Assembly: GCF_028606985.1 (NCBI RefSeq)
Contig: NZ_CP117416.1
Coordinates: forward strand, 72,501 to 122,500
Length of the DNA stretch: 50,000 nt
DNA from: Paenibacillus kyungheensis
Lineage (GTDB): Bacteria; Bacillota; Bacilli; Paenibacillales; Paenibacillaceae
Direction of reading: 5' to 3'
Below the pieces are notes generated by a model, which saw nothing but the letters and a program-made list of their open reading frames with translations, ran no database searches and was not told where the DNA came from. This document shows, piece by piece, positions 1 through 10,952 of the stretch (positions are counted from its first letter, which is position 1; each line of letters begins with the position of its first letter). A program made the translations under genes and the position numbers.

Positions 1-1740
<1,740 letters not shown>

Positions 1741-1801
1741 ATAAGCTAACACGCGATGTTTTCGTTTTCGGATTCAGTTTTCAGGGAGCAACACACCTGC
1801 C

Positions 1802-1921
1802 TGTTTGGTAATGATGGCGGAGGGGTTCCACACGTACCCATCCCGAACACGACCGTTAAGCCCTCCAGCGCCGATGGTACTTGGACCGCAGGGTCCTGGG
1901 AGAGTAGGACGTTGCCAAGCA
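1802..1921 (+). rRNA. rrf: 5S ribosomal RNA
   Basis: The 120-nt sequence has the conserved CCCATCCCGAACACG segment and the GGGAGAGTAGGACGTTGCC 3' segment. The ends were placed by helix I pairing, TGTTTGGTA (1802-1810) with TGCCAAGCA (1913-1921). It lies 61 nt after the 23S gene and is followed directly by the operon terminator. Confidence 0.95.
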
Positions 1922-1934
1922 ACGCGCAAGACCC

Positions 1935-1973
1935 AAAAGAGTGATTCCTGATTCCAGGATTCGCTCTTTTTTT
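1935..1973 (+). terminator. rRNA operon terminator
   Basis: An intrinsic terminator: AAAAGAGTGATTCCTG pairs imperfectly with CAGGATTCGCTCTTTT and ends in a run of seven or more T. It sits 14 nt after the 5S gene. Confidence 0.85.
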
Positions 1974-2690
1974 GTGTATAAAAGAATGGAAACCATGGTG
2001 TTGGAACAAGTCTGATGAACGGGGTGGAGGGAAAAGTGTAGGTATAGGGTGTAGATGTAAATGGTCCACTGCTGATGGTGTAAGCGAGGAATGTGCAAAC
2101 TCTGGTGGCTGGGTCGCTTCGTCTGATGAGTTTTGTCTAACCTTCTTCGATTAGTTTTTTTAGTAGGTTATTCCTTTGTCGCTCTAACGAAGCGTTTCCC
2201 ATCTCTACTTTCACGTTCCATTATTTCTATTGTACTGTTGGTGTTCTTTTCTCTCTACTGATCGGCTCTGCCTAAATGTTGCTCTTTCCTTCTCCTACTG
2301 TCATTTATGATTTCCTGATAGTACATTACATATATATTAGTAGAGTTCTCTGTTTTTCTACTTTAGGCTTGTTGGATAGCTTTCCTTAAGTATTTTTACT
2401 TTGCTTTTCTAATTATGTTTATTTCTATCAGCTTTCTGCTATTTAAGGAGGGAGATTATAATTATTTGCGCTATCTCTTATTATCTATGTGTATACTTGT
2501 TAAGCTAAATATAAAAATATCACCATTTTATAGCCTATATACAGATAGAAAAATGAAAGTAGAATAATCCGTTTTATGCAGCATACTTATATTTCTTTTC
2601 CTTGATAAATAAGGAAAAACATAGGTGAATGTCTCTACTAGGTGGACATTCGTTTGCGAGGAGAAATCAATTGTAGATAATACTTTAACA
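1974..2690. other. Gene-poor spacer between rRNA operon and guaB
   Basis: No convincing gene or known RNA is visible. About 2030-2120 is rather G-rich on the plus strand, while about 2150-2440 is strongly pyrimidine-rich. Two adjacent inverted repeats lie before the guaB promoter: TTTTCCTT/AAGGAAAA (2596-2603 and 2611-2618) and GAATGTC/GACATTC (2628-2634 and 2645-2651). Neither is followed by a T-run, so they do not look like terminators. Confidence 0.6.
2466..2567 (+). CDS. Possible 33-residue small ORF
   Basis: The only hint of coding in the spacer is a strong Shine-Dalgarno-like AAGGAGGGAG at 2445-2454, followed by a TTG at 2466 opening 33 codons to a TAA. The peptide starts with a short hydrophobic stretch (MRYLLLSMCILV). 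The spacing of about 13 nt is long, the start is weak and the composition is AT-rich, so this may be chance. No family is recognised. Confidence 0.15.
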   Translation: MRYLLLSMCILVKLNIKISPFYSLYTDRKMKVE

Positions 2691-2693
2691 TTC

Positions 2694-2723
2694 TTGACAG
2701 TCTGTAATACGCTTTGCTAAGAT
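2694..2723 (+). promoter_or_regulatory. guaB promoter (sigma-A type)
   Basis: A perfect -35 TTGACA (2694-2699) and -10 TAAGAT (2718-2723) are separated by 18 nt, giving a predicted start near 2730 and a leader of about 110 nt. Confidence 0.7.
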
Positions 2724-2779
2724 TGCAATAATATATTTTCAGAAACTAATGCAGAAACTCATTTTCAGCTATTTTAACG

Positions 2780-2802
2780 CCTTATTTGTGTAAGGTTTTT
2801 TT
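2780..2802 (+). promoter_or_regulatory. Terminator-like hairpin in guaB leader
   Basis: CCTTA (2780-2784) pairs with TAAGG (2791-2795) and is followed directly by seven T. The stem is only 5 bp, so it would be a weak terminator or pause site between the guaB promoter and gene. No purine-riboswitch core is seen upstream of it. Confidence 0.35.
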
Positions 2803-2825
2803 ATTATAGAATAAAAAAAGAATAA

Positions 2826-4298
<1,473 letters not shown>

Positions 4299-4415
4299 TT
4301 GTATTTATTCTATAATGTAGCTTTGACTAAAGCTAACGTATAGATATAAATACGCCAATATAAGCAAAAGAATGAAGATTTTACAGCTTCTTCTTTTACA
4401 TTTTAATTGACGTTT

Positions 4416-4454
4416 AGACAAGCTTGTGATTTTAAGACAAGCTTGTCTTTTTTT
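4416..4454 (+). terminator. guaB terminator
   Basis: A perfect 12-bp stem, AGACAAGCTTGT (4416-4427) with ACAAGCTTGTCT (4437-4448), has a 9-nt loop and is followed by a T-run. Confidence 0.9.
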
Positions 4455-4782
4455 GCGTTTAACCGTATGTTAAAATGAGAAAGTCGTTGTGATATTCGGT
4501 AATTTTCGGTATATACCTCTATATGGTGATACATAATGACCAAGAACAAGAAATTGTAGAGATTTATACGAATTTATTGGATTGTATGACTATTTTTGAA
4601 TTTAATTTAGGTTAAATTGTACCGTTCATATAACTGTAAGCTACTTATTTGGAATAGACTCCTAATAAGGTCTTGGTATATTCACACATACCAAGTTTAT
4701 TTTGAATTGAATTGCAATCAAGTAGTAGGTAGTCTTTGAACAATATTCACATGCTTAAACATTTGAGGGGAGCATCAGCACA
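4455..4782 (+). other. dacA upstream region
   Basis: No gene is visible in this 328-nt AT-rich spacer. It contains one 8-bp inverted repeat, CTTGGTAT (4672-4679) and ATACCAAG (4688-4695), about 90 nt before the dacA start, which could be an operator or a leader hairpin. No promoter could be chosen with confidence. Confidence 0.45.
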
Positions 4783-6204
4783 TTGAAACGCAACAAATGG
4801 TTAGAAAACGGAATTTGGAATAAGTCGAAACGTCAAATGGTTACAAAAGGAATTACAGTTATTATGGTGGCAAATATGTTCTGTATGGCGGTTATTCCTA
4901 CAGTTACTATGGCTGCGGCATCTGCTACAGATTCGAAGAGCACCACTACAGACAGTAAATCTACACCAGCTACTTCAAATGCTACAGGCAAATTACCTAC
5001 TGCTGAATCACTTGGTTTGGATGTAAAATCGGCTGTCTTAATGGAAGCTTCTACCGGTAAGATTTTATTATCTATTAATGCAGATGAAGCATTACCACCT
5101 GCTAGTATGTCCAAAATGATGACAGAATATCTAGTATCTGATTATGTCAAACAAGGTAAAATTAAATGGGACGATGTAGTAACTGTATCTGAAAATGCTG
5201 CTGCTCAAATCGGATCACGAGTATTTTTGGCTAAAGGCGACAAGCATACAGTACTTGATCTTTATAAAGCGATGGCTATAGGATCAGCAAATGATGCTTC
5301 GGTAGCGCTAGCAGAATTTATTGGTGGAACAGAACAAGACTTTGTAAAAATTATGAATGAAAAAGCAAAAGAATTTGGCATGAAAACTGCTCATTTTGCT
5401 AACTCTACAGGCTTAGATATTGCAGATATGCCTGCTGCAACAAGACCGGATTCAAATCAAGAAACGATCATGTCCGCAATGGATACTGCGTTGTTAGCTC
5501 AACATATTGTAGATGATCATCCTGATTTTAACGATGTTACTAAAATTCAATCGTTCAAATTCCGTCCAACGGATAAGGATCCGGTTGTCAACTGGAACTG
5601 GATGTTAGAATCCAATGCTTCGATCACTAACTTTAAAGCTTATGCTTATAAAGGATTAGACGGTCTAAAAACAGGACATACGAATGCAGCCGGACAATGT
5701 TTTACAGGAACAGCTGAGCGTAATGGTATGCGTCTAATTAGCGTCGTAATGGGTACAACTTCTGAACCTGAACGCTTTATTCAAACGAAAAAGATTCTTG
5801 ATTATGGATTTGATAATTTTGAAGTCAAACAAGTAGTTGGTGCAAAAGCGGCTGTATCAGGTCTTGCTTCTCTACCGGTTGTAAAAGGTACAGCGAAAGA
5901 AGTTCCTGTTGTTACAGATGCAGCTGTCAATGTGGTTGTTCCTAAAGGGACAGCACCTAAAAATGTTACGTATACTGTAGCAGCGGCAAATGAAGCAACA
6001 CGTACAGCACCGATAGCAGCAGGTAAAGCATTAGGAACGATTACGTACACGTATAAAGATTCCAATATGCCAGAAGATCAAGTTGAAACGGTAAACTTGA
6101 TTGCCGCAGAACCTGTAGAAAAAGGTAGTTGGATACGATTATTTTTCCGGGCTATTGGTGATTTGTTCGTTGATTTATTCGATTCCGCTAAAAATATGTT
6201 TTAA
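4783..6204 (+). CDS. dacA: D-alanyl-D-alanine carboxypeptidase (PBP5-type)
   Basis: This penicillin-binding protein trims the terminal D-Ala from peptidoglycan pentapeptides outside the membrane. The serine-peptidase motifs are all present: SMSK with catalytic Ser108 and Lys111, SAN at 168-170, and KTG at 296-298. An N-terminal hydrophobic segment (about 22-45) is the export signal. A C-terminal beta-rich domain is followed by an amphipathic tail (SWIRLFFRAIGDLFVDLF) typical of membrane anchoring. At 473 residues it is slightly longer than B. subtilis DacA (443); the extra part is a Ser/Thr-rich stretch after the signal. Translation starts at TTG 4783, 10 nt after GAGGGGAG. It sits between guaB and pdxS as in B. 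subtilis. Confidence 0.95.
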   Translation: MKRNKWLENGIWNKSKRQMVTKGITVIMVANMFCMAVIPTVTMAAASATDSKSTTTDSKSTPATSNATGKLPTAESLGLDVKSAVLMEASTGKILLSINADEALPPASMSKMMTEYLVSDYVKQGKIKWDDVVTVSENAAAQIGSRVFLAKGDKHTVLDLYKAMAIGSANDASVALAEFIGGTEQDFVKIMNEKAKEFGMKTAHFANSTGLDIADMPAATRPDSNQETIMSAMDTALLAQHIVDDHPDFNDVTKIQSFKFRPTDKDPVVNWNWMLESNASITNFKAYAYKGLDGLKTGHTNAAGQCFTGTAERNGMRLISVVMGTTSEPERFIQTKKILDYGFDNFEVKQVVGAKAAVSGLASLPVVKGTAKEVPVVTDAAVNVVVPKGTAPKNVTYTVAAANEATRTAPIAAGKALGTITYTYKDSNMPEDQVETVNLIAAEPVEKGSWIRLFFRAIGDLFVDLFDSAKNMF

Positions 6205-6295
6205 TATCTAAAAGTTGGCTGAATGCAATATAGATGATCCTATCAAATGTATTGTATATTCAATAGCTCTACTGTAAAATGATGAGTTAGATTCT

Positions 6296-6323
6296 GTCTC
6301 AAATTTAACGATGAATTTGAGAC
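6296..6323 (+). repeat. Perfect 10-bp inverted repeat upstream of pdxS
   Basis: GTCTCAAATT (6296-6305) and AATTTGAGAC (6314-6323) flank an 8-nt loop. No T-run follows, so it is either an operator or an mRNA hairpin in the dacA-pdxS interval rather than a normal terminator. Confidence 0.5.
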
Positions 6324-6421
6324 GTAAGCATCCAGTTATTTATGATTCCTTATGGAGTATAAATAGTCTTTGTAATCGAAGAATAATCTTATGTTATATA
6401 TCGAATTCAGGGGGCATGAAC

Positions 6422-7303
6422 ATGGAAACCGGTACATCCAGAGTTAAAAGAGGTATGGCAGAAATGCAAAAAGGCGGCGTCATTATGGACGTTATGAATG
6501 CAGAGCAAGCTAAGATTGCAGAAGCTGCTGGTGCTACAGCAGTTATGGCTCTTGAACGTGTGCCTTCTGATATTCGCGCCGCTGGTGGCGTAGCTCGTAT
6601 GGCTGATCCAACGATCGTAGAAGAAGTTATGAAAGTTGTATCAATTCCTGTAATGGCTAAGTCTCGTATCGGTCATTATGTAGAAGCTAAAGTATTAGAA
6701 TCCCTAGGCGTAGATTATCTGGATGAGAGTGAAGTTTTGACTCCAGCGGATGAAGTGTTCCATATTGATAAACATGAATTTACAGTTCCATTTGTGTGCG
6801 GTGCTAAAGATTTGGGTGAAGCTCTTCGTCGTATTGGTGAAGGTGCATCAATGATCCGTACGAAAGGTGAGCCAGGAACAGGTAATATTGTAGAAGCTGT
6901 TCGTCATATGCGCTTTATCAATAGCCAAATTCGTAAAGTAACGAATATGTCTAAAGATGAGTTATATGCTGAAGCGAAAAATCTTGGTGTTTCTTACGAT
7001 CTATTGGTAGGTGTACACGAAGCAGGTAGTCTTCCAGTAGTTAACTTTGCAGCAGGTGGAATTGCTACTCCAGCAGATGCAGCATTGATGATGTATTTGG
7101 GAGCAGACGGAGTATTTGTTGGTTCTGGTATTTTCAAATCAGATAGCCCTGAGAAATTCGCACGTGCTATCGTTGAAGCAACTACACATTTTGATGATTA
7201 TAAATTGATTGCAGAAGTATCCAAAAACTTGGGTGCTCCTATGAAAGGTATCGAAATCTCCAAATTGGCTCCTTCAGAACGTATGCAGGATCGTGGCTGG
7301 TAA
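6422..7303 (+). CDS. pdxS: Pyridoxal 5'-phosphate synthase, synthase subunit
   Basis: PdxS builds PLP from ribose 5-phosphate, glyceraldehyde 3-phosphate and ammonia delivered by PdxT, in a dodecamer of TIM barrels. The 293-residue product matches the family length (294). It carries the two reactive lysines, Lys80 in [10 protein letters not shown] and Lys148 in [11 protein letters not shown], and the phosphate-binding [13 protein letters not shown] segment. The frame is open further upstream, but [16 protein letters not shown] aligns with the usual N-terminus and ATG 6422 lies 7 nt after AGGGGG (6409-6414), so that start is preferred over ATG 6416. pdxT follows after 15 nt in the same transcript. 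Confidence 0.96.
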   Translation: METGTSRVKRGMAEMQKGGVIMDVMNAEQAKIAEAAGATAVMALERVPSDIRAAGGVARMADPTIVEEVMKVVSIPVMAKSRIGHYVEAKVLESLGVDYLDESEVLTPADEVFHIDKHEFTVPFVCGAKDLGEALRRIGEGASMIRTKGEPGTGNIVEAVRHMRFINSQIRKVTNMSKDELYAEAKNLGVSYDLLVGVHEAGSLPVVNFAAGGIATPADAALMMYLGADGVFVGSGIFKSDSPEKFARAIVEATTHFDDYKLIAEVSKNLGAPMKGIEISKLAPSERMQDRGW

Positions 7304-7318
7304 GAAAGAAGGTAGACC

Positions 7319-7900
7319 ATGAAGATTGGTGTATTAGCATTACAAGGTGCTGTTGCAGAGCATTTGAAAAGCCTTCAACTGGCGGGTGCAGAAGCGATCA
7401 GTATTAAGCGTATCGAGCAATTAGAAGAGATTGATGGATTAGTAATCCCTGGTGGGGAAAGTACTACGATCGGTAAATTAATGCGTAAGTATGGATTTAT
7501 CGAAGCGATTCAGCAATTTTCGGAGCAAGGAAAGCCACTGTTTGGAACGTGTGCAGGACTGATTGTATTATCAGAACGAATTGCCGGGCAAGATCAACCT
7601 CATCTTTCTTTAATGGATATGACCGTTTCACGTAATGCTTTTGGCAGACAACGTGAAAGCTTTGAAACCGATCTGGATGTGGTTGGAATTGACGAGCCGA
7701 TTCGTGCAGTATTTATACGCGCTCCTCTTATTCAAGAAGTTGGAGAAGGCGTACAAGTATTGTCTACGTATCACGATGAGATTGTAACAGCAAGACAAGG
7801 GCATTTGTTAGCTTGTTCTTTTCATCCAGAGTTAACAGATGATTATCGCTTGCATCAGTATTTCGCAGACATGGTGCAAGAGTACGTCTCTCATAAGTAA
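7319..7900 (+). CDS. pdxT: Pyridoxal 5'-phosphate synthase, glutaminase subunit
   Basis: PdxT is a class I glutamine amidotransferase that hydrolyses glutamine and passes ammonia to PdxS. The 193 residues show the oxyanion strand GGES (about 45-48), the nucleophile Cys78 in FGTCAGL, and the His169/Glu171 pair in FHPELT. The length is normal. It starts at ATG 7319 after an AAGAAGG-type site, 15 nt after pdxS, so the two are cotranscribed and made at matching levels. Confidence 0.96.
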   Translation: MKIGVLALQGAVAEHLKSLQLAGAEAISIKRIEQLEEIDGLVIPGGESTTIGKLMRKYGFIEAIQQFSEQGKPLFGTCAGLIVLSERIAGQDQPHLSLMDMTVSRNAFGRQRESFETDLDVVGIDEPIRAVFIRAPLIQEVGEGVQVLSTYHDEIVTARQGHLLACSFHPELTDDYRLHQYFADMVQEYVSHK

Positions 7901-7940
7901 TCGCATGTTGTAATTAGCTAGATCGTTTAAATACATTACA

Positions 7941-8081
7941 CCTTAACTCTTGGTAGCTTCTGTGATTAGGAATTTCTCCTGATACAGATGGCGGCAAGTT
8001 CTCACTTGCCCGGTATAAAGCGTTCACTCTTTTTGTAAAAGAATGAAGCTTGACGGCGGAAAAGAGAACCAGGAGTTAAGG
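7941..8081 (+). ncRNA. Candidate structured cis-regulatory RNA, serS leader
   Basis: The pdxT-serS interval folds by eye into a closed four-helix element. P1 is 13 bp (7941-7953 with 8069-8081, one T-G pair). P2 is TCTGT-ATTAGGA with TCCTGAT-ACAGA (7959-7988, one bulged G). P3 is GGCAAGT/ACTTGCC around a TCTC loop (7993-8010). P4 is a long hairpin at 8018-8051 with a bulge and one mismatch. The P3 loop TTCTC (7999-8003) is complementary to GAGAA (8064-8068), a possible pseudoknot. No T-box core, S-box core or ydaO core is seen, and no T-run follows, so control would be at translation. I recognise no known class. Its link to serS is inferred from position. Confidence 0.6.
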
Positions 8082-8089
8082 TTATTTTC

Positions 8090-8100
8090 ATTAGGAGGGG
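8090..8100 (+). promoter_or_regulatory. serS ribosome binding site with competing P2 pairing
   Basis: ATTAGGAGGGG contains the Shine-Dalgarno sequence, 7 nt before ATG 8108. Its first seven bases repeat the P2 strand ATTAGGA (7965-7971) exactly, so TCCTGAT (7977-7983) can pair with either copy. Pairing with the ribosome binding site can be extended by C7976-G8097. Confidence 0.5.
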
Positions 8101-8107
8101 TTTATTG

Positions 8108-9391
8108 ATGTTAGACGTAAAGATATTACGTAATGACTATGCACGTGTAGAACAAGCATTACAAAGCCGTGGCAAATCGTTAGATTTAATCGCAGAATTT
8201 CCTGCACTTGATTCCAAGCGTCGTGAATTATTACAAGAAACAGAATTACTTAAAAATCGCCGTAATGTAGTATCAGGTGATGTAGCTAAACGTAAAAAGA
8301 ACAAAGAAGATGCAGAAGAATTAATTCTTGAAATGCGTGAAGTATCTGATCGTATTAAAGGATTAGATGAAGAGATTCGTCAATTGGAAGCACAAATCGA
8401 TATGATGATGTTATCGATTCCTAATATTCCGCATAGCAGTGTACCTATTGGTGCTTCTGAAGACGATAATGTAGAGATTCGTCGTCATGGAGAACCACGT
8501 GAGTTCGCATTTACTCCAAAAGCACACTGGGATGTTGCTCAAGATCTAGATATTATTGATTTTGAAGCGGCTGCTAAAGTAACAGGTTCACGTTTTGCTT
8601 TTTATAAAGGGTTTGGAGCACGTTTAGAACGCGCATTGATTAACTTTATGATGGATCTGCATAGCAGTGAGCATGGGTATGAAGAAATTCTACCTCCATA
8701 TATCGTAAACAAAGATAGTCTTGTAGGTACAGGACAATTACCTAAGTTTGAAGAAGATTTGTTTAAGCTAAATGATACAGAATATTATTTGATTCCTACA
8801 GCAGAAGTACCGGTGACCAATTATCATCGTGAAGAGATTTTGCCAGCCGATCAATTACCAAAACATTACGTAGCATATAGCTCTTGTTTCCGTTCTGAAG
8901 CAGGTGCTTCAGGTCGTGATACTCGTGGCTTGATTCGCCAACATCAATTTAACAAAGTTGAAATGATCAAAATCGTACAACCAGAGACATCTTATGATGA
9001 ATTAGAAAAAATGACAGCTAATGCAGAGCGTGTATTGCAGTTATTGGGTCTACCTTATCGTGTACTTGCTCTATGTACAGGGGATATGAGCTTCACAGCT
9101 GCTAAGACGTATGATTTGGAAGTATGGTTGCCTGAGAGTAATATGTACCGCGAAATCTCTTCTTGCTCGAATGTAGAGGATTTCCAAGCACGTCGTGCCA
9201 ATATCCGTTTCCGTCAAGATACGAAGAGCAAACCTGAATTTTTGCATACGTTAAATGGATCAGGATTGGCTGTAGGCCGTACGGTTGCAGCGATTCTAGA
9301 GAACTATCAACAGGAAGATGGCAGTGTCATTATCCCTGAAGTATTGCGTCCATATATGCGCGGGGCAGAAGTAATTACAAGCAAAAAATAA
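8108..9391 (+). CDS. serS: Seryl-tRNA synthetase
   Basis: SerS charges tRNA-Ser with serine. The 427-residue class II synthetase has an N-terminal long antiparallel coiled-coil arm (about 25-105) that grips the tRNA-Ser long variable arm. Its catalytic domain has motif 2 ([14 protein letters not shown], then QHQFNKVE) and motif 3 ([13 protein letters not shown]). MLDVKILRN matches the family N-terminus, so ATG 8108 is preferred over the TTG one codon earlier; AGGAGGGG precedes it by 7 nt. A structured leader precedes it, and its cognate tRNA-Ser gene lies 89 nt downstream. It has no strong terminator of its own. Confidence 0.97.
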   Translation: MLDVKILRNDYARVEQALQSRGKSLDLIAEFPALDSKRRELLQETELLKNRRNVVSGDVAKRKKNKEDAEELILEMREVSDRIKGLDEEIRQLEAQIDMMMLSIPNIPHSSVPIGASEDDNVEIRRHGEPREFAFTPKAHWDVAQDLDIIDFEAAAKVTGSRFAFYKGFGARLERALINFMMDLHSSEHGYEEILPPYIVNKDSLVGTGQLPKFEEDLFKLNDTEYYLIPTAEVPVTNYHREEILPADQLPKHYVAYSSCFRSEAGASGRDTRGLIRQHQFNKVEMIKIVQPETSYDELEKMTANAERVLQLLGLPYRVLALCTGDMSFTAAKTYDLEVWLPESNMYREISSCSNVEDFQARRANIRFRQDTKSKPEFLHTLNGSGLAVGRTVAAILENYQQEDGSVIIPEVLRPYMRGAEVITSKK

Positions 9392-9418
9392 TTTTTTAAA
9401 TCTTTTTTTATAAAAAGC

Positions 9419-9447
9419 TTGTCAAATCTTAAAATCCATGATATGAT
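9419..9447 (+). promoter_or_regulatory. tRNA-Ser promoter
   Basis: TTGTCA (9419-9424), a 17-nt spacer and TATGAT (9442-9447) place the transcription start about 25 nt before the tRNA. Confidence 0.65.
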
Positions 9448-9480
9448 ATTTATGTTGTGCAAGATTGATAAAGCTTTTCT

Positions 9481-9569
9481 GGAGAGGTACCGAAGCGGTC
9501 ATAACGGGGCGGTCTTGAAAACCGTTAGGGGGCAACTCCACGTGGGTTCGAATCCCACCCTCTCCGCCA
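9481..9569 (+). tRNA. tRNA-Ser (anticodon UGA)
   Basis: An 89-nt class II tRNA. The acceptor stem GGAGAGG pairs with CCTCTCC, G9566 is the discriminator and CCA is encoded at 9567-9569. The anticodon loop CTTGAAA gives UGA (9516-9518). The long variable arm (AGGGGGCAACTCCACG region) and GGTTCGAATCC T-arm are typical of serine tRNAs. It follows serS, as in B. subtilis. Confidence 0.97.
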
Positions 9570-9582
9570 TATATTTAAATCC

Positions 9583-9612
9583 AAGTCGTTCCTTTACAGG
9601 AACGGCTTTTTT
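9583..9612 (+). terminator. tRNA-Ser terminator
   Basis: AAGTCGTTCC pairs with GGAACGGCTT (one G-T pair) around TTTACA, followed by a T-run. Confidence 0.85.
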
Positions 9613-9675
9613 GTTGCTCATTGATAAGCTATAAGTATTTTTATACTATCTGCATTTGATTTATGTAGGACAACC

Positions 9676-9702
9676 CACTATTTTATGTCATAATAAATAG
9701 TG
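9676..9702 (+). repeat. 8-bp inverted repeat upstream of yitT-like gene
   Basis: CACTATTT (9676-9683) and AAATAGTG (9695-9702) lie about 130 nt before the gene start. They could be an operator; no regulator is known. Confidence 0.3.
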
Positions 9703-9834
9703 ACTACTCTGATATATAGATTATGGACTCCTGATCATATGGTATGTGGTCATTTCACCCATTATCATCTACTGCAAGAAAAACATGTTACCAAACTCTA
9801 TATCTCTACGTACATAAGAATAGGAGGACATACC

Positions 9835-10740
9835 ATGGTAGATATGAATCAACCTCCCGATTTATCCACATTCGTGCCGATCAAGCACGGTAGACGGTCT
9901 TTGAAAAGTACAGTGATGCGTACATTGCTTATCGTGCTCGGTGCTATGATTGTAGCTGTCGCGTTAGAGCTGTTTCTGGTTCCTAACAATATTACAGATG
10001 GCGGAATTACAGGCATATCTATTATTTTGTCCTATATCACAAAGTGGCAATTAGGTCTGTTTCTATTTGTAATTAATATTCCGTTTTTGATTATTGGTTA
10101 TAAGCAAATAGGTAAAACATTCGCTTTGTCTACTTTGTTAGGTATAACTGTGATGTCGATAGGCACATTTTTATTGCACCCTGTAGAAGCATTTGTCAAA
10201 GAAACCGTACTTGCTTTTGTATTTGGAGGTATGTTTCTCGGATTAGGCACAGGACTTGTACTACGTTCTGGCGGATCATTGGATGGTACAGAGATTGTAG
10301 CAATCTTATTGTCGCGACGGTCTATTTTTTCAGTAGGCGAGATTGTTATGATTATCAACGTGTTTATTCTATGCGGAGCAGGCTTTGTATTTGGCTGGGA
10401 TCGAGCAATGTATTCTATTATTGCGTATTATATTGCAACCAAAGTGATCGATATTACAATTGATGGTCTGGATCAATCCAAGTCCGTATGGATTATAAGT
10501 GATCGTATTCAGGATATCGGAGATGCTATTATTCATCGTCTGGGACGAACAGTCACGTATCTGTCTGGTGAAGGTGGATTTTCCGGAGAAGAGAAGAAAG
10601 TCATTTTCTGTGTTATCACCCGCTTAGAAGAAGCCAAGTTAAAAGAAATTGTGAATCATTTTGATGAAACCGCATTTATGGCTGTTGGTAATATCCATGA
10701 TGTTAAAGGTGGAAGATTCAAGAAAAAAGATATCCATTAA
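9835..10740 (+). CDS. YitT family membrane protein (DUF161/DUF2179)
   Basis: The 301-residue product has an N-terminal block of five or six membrane segments (about residues 25-195, e.g. LLIVLGAMIVAVALELFLVP and LGLFLFVINIPFLIIG). A cytoplasmic C-terminal DUF2179-like domain (about 215-300) follows, with the segment GRTVTYLSGEGGFSGEEKKV typical of the family. The family's substrate is not established. ATG 9835 lies 7 nt after AGGAGG (9822-9827); the frame is open upstream but that part has no signal. It stands between the tRNA-Ser terminator and a lipoprotein gene, and no clear terminator follows. A perfect DnaA-box sequence TTATCCACA lies in the coding region at 9862-9870. Confidence 0.9.
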   Translation: MVDMNQPPDLSTFVPIKHGRRSLKSTVMRTLLIVLGAMIVAVALELFLVPNNITDGGITGISIILSYITKWQLGLFLFVINIPFLIIGYKQIGKTFALSTLLGITVMSIGTFLLHPVEAFVKETVLAFVFGGMFLGLGTGLVLRSGGSLDGTEIVAILLSRRSIFSVGEIVMIINVFILCGAGFVFGWDRAMYSIIAYYIATKVIDITIDGLDQSKSVWIISDRIQDIGDAIIHRLGRTVTYLSGEGGFSGEEKKVIFCVITRLEEAKLKEIVNHFDETAFMAVGNIHDVKGGRFKKKDIH

Positions 10741-10776
10741 CAAAGTGTAACTTCATTTTCCAGAATGTATGGTATG

Positions 10777-10804
10777 TTGGTAAAAGCTTCATCGTCAGTA
10801 TATT
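10777..10804 (+). promoter_or_regulatory. Possible lipoprotein-gene promoter
   Basis: TTGGTA (10777-10782), a 16-nt spacer and TATATT (10799-10804). The leader downstream can form AATTTTGA/TCAAAATT (10829-10836 with 10848-10855) and TGAAGT/ACTTCA (10909-10923) hairpins. Confidence 0.4.
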
Positions 10805-10952
10805 CGTAAAAAGTAAGTATTAATAACCAATTTTGAGTTTTTGTATTTCAAAATTAGCTAAAATGGGTTATTATGTATGCTGGCTTTATACCTGTCGTAT
10901 TTTGAAAATGAAGTAAAACTTCATCGCTGTAAAAAAAGAGAGGGGTAACAAA

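Noticed and set aside
1746..2154. Open frames over the 5S rRNA and its terminator
   Set aside because: They are made from 5S and terminator sequence and lack starts with ribosome binding sites.
7901..8107. T-box riboswitch before serS
   Set aside because: The serS leader of B. subtilis is a T-box, but no AGGGTGG-ACCGCG-type core or terminator/antiterminator pair is present here.
9419..9634. A 71-codon open frame over the tRNA-Ser gene
   Set aside because: It is an accidental read-through of promoter, tRNA and terminator.
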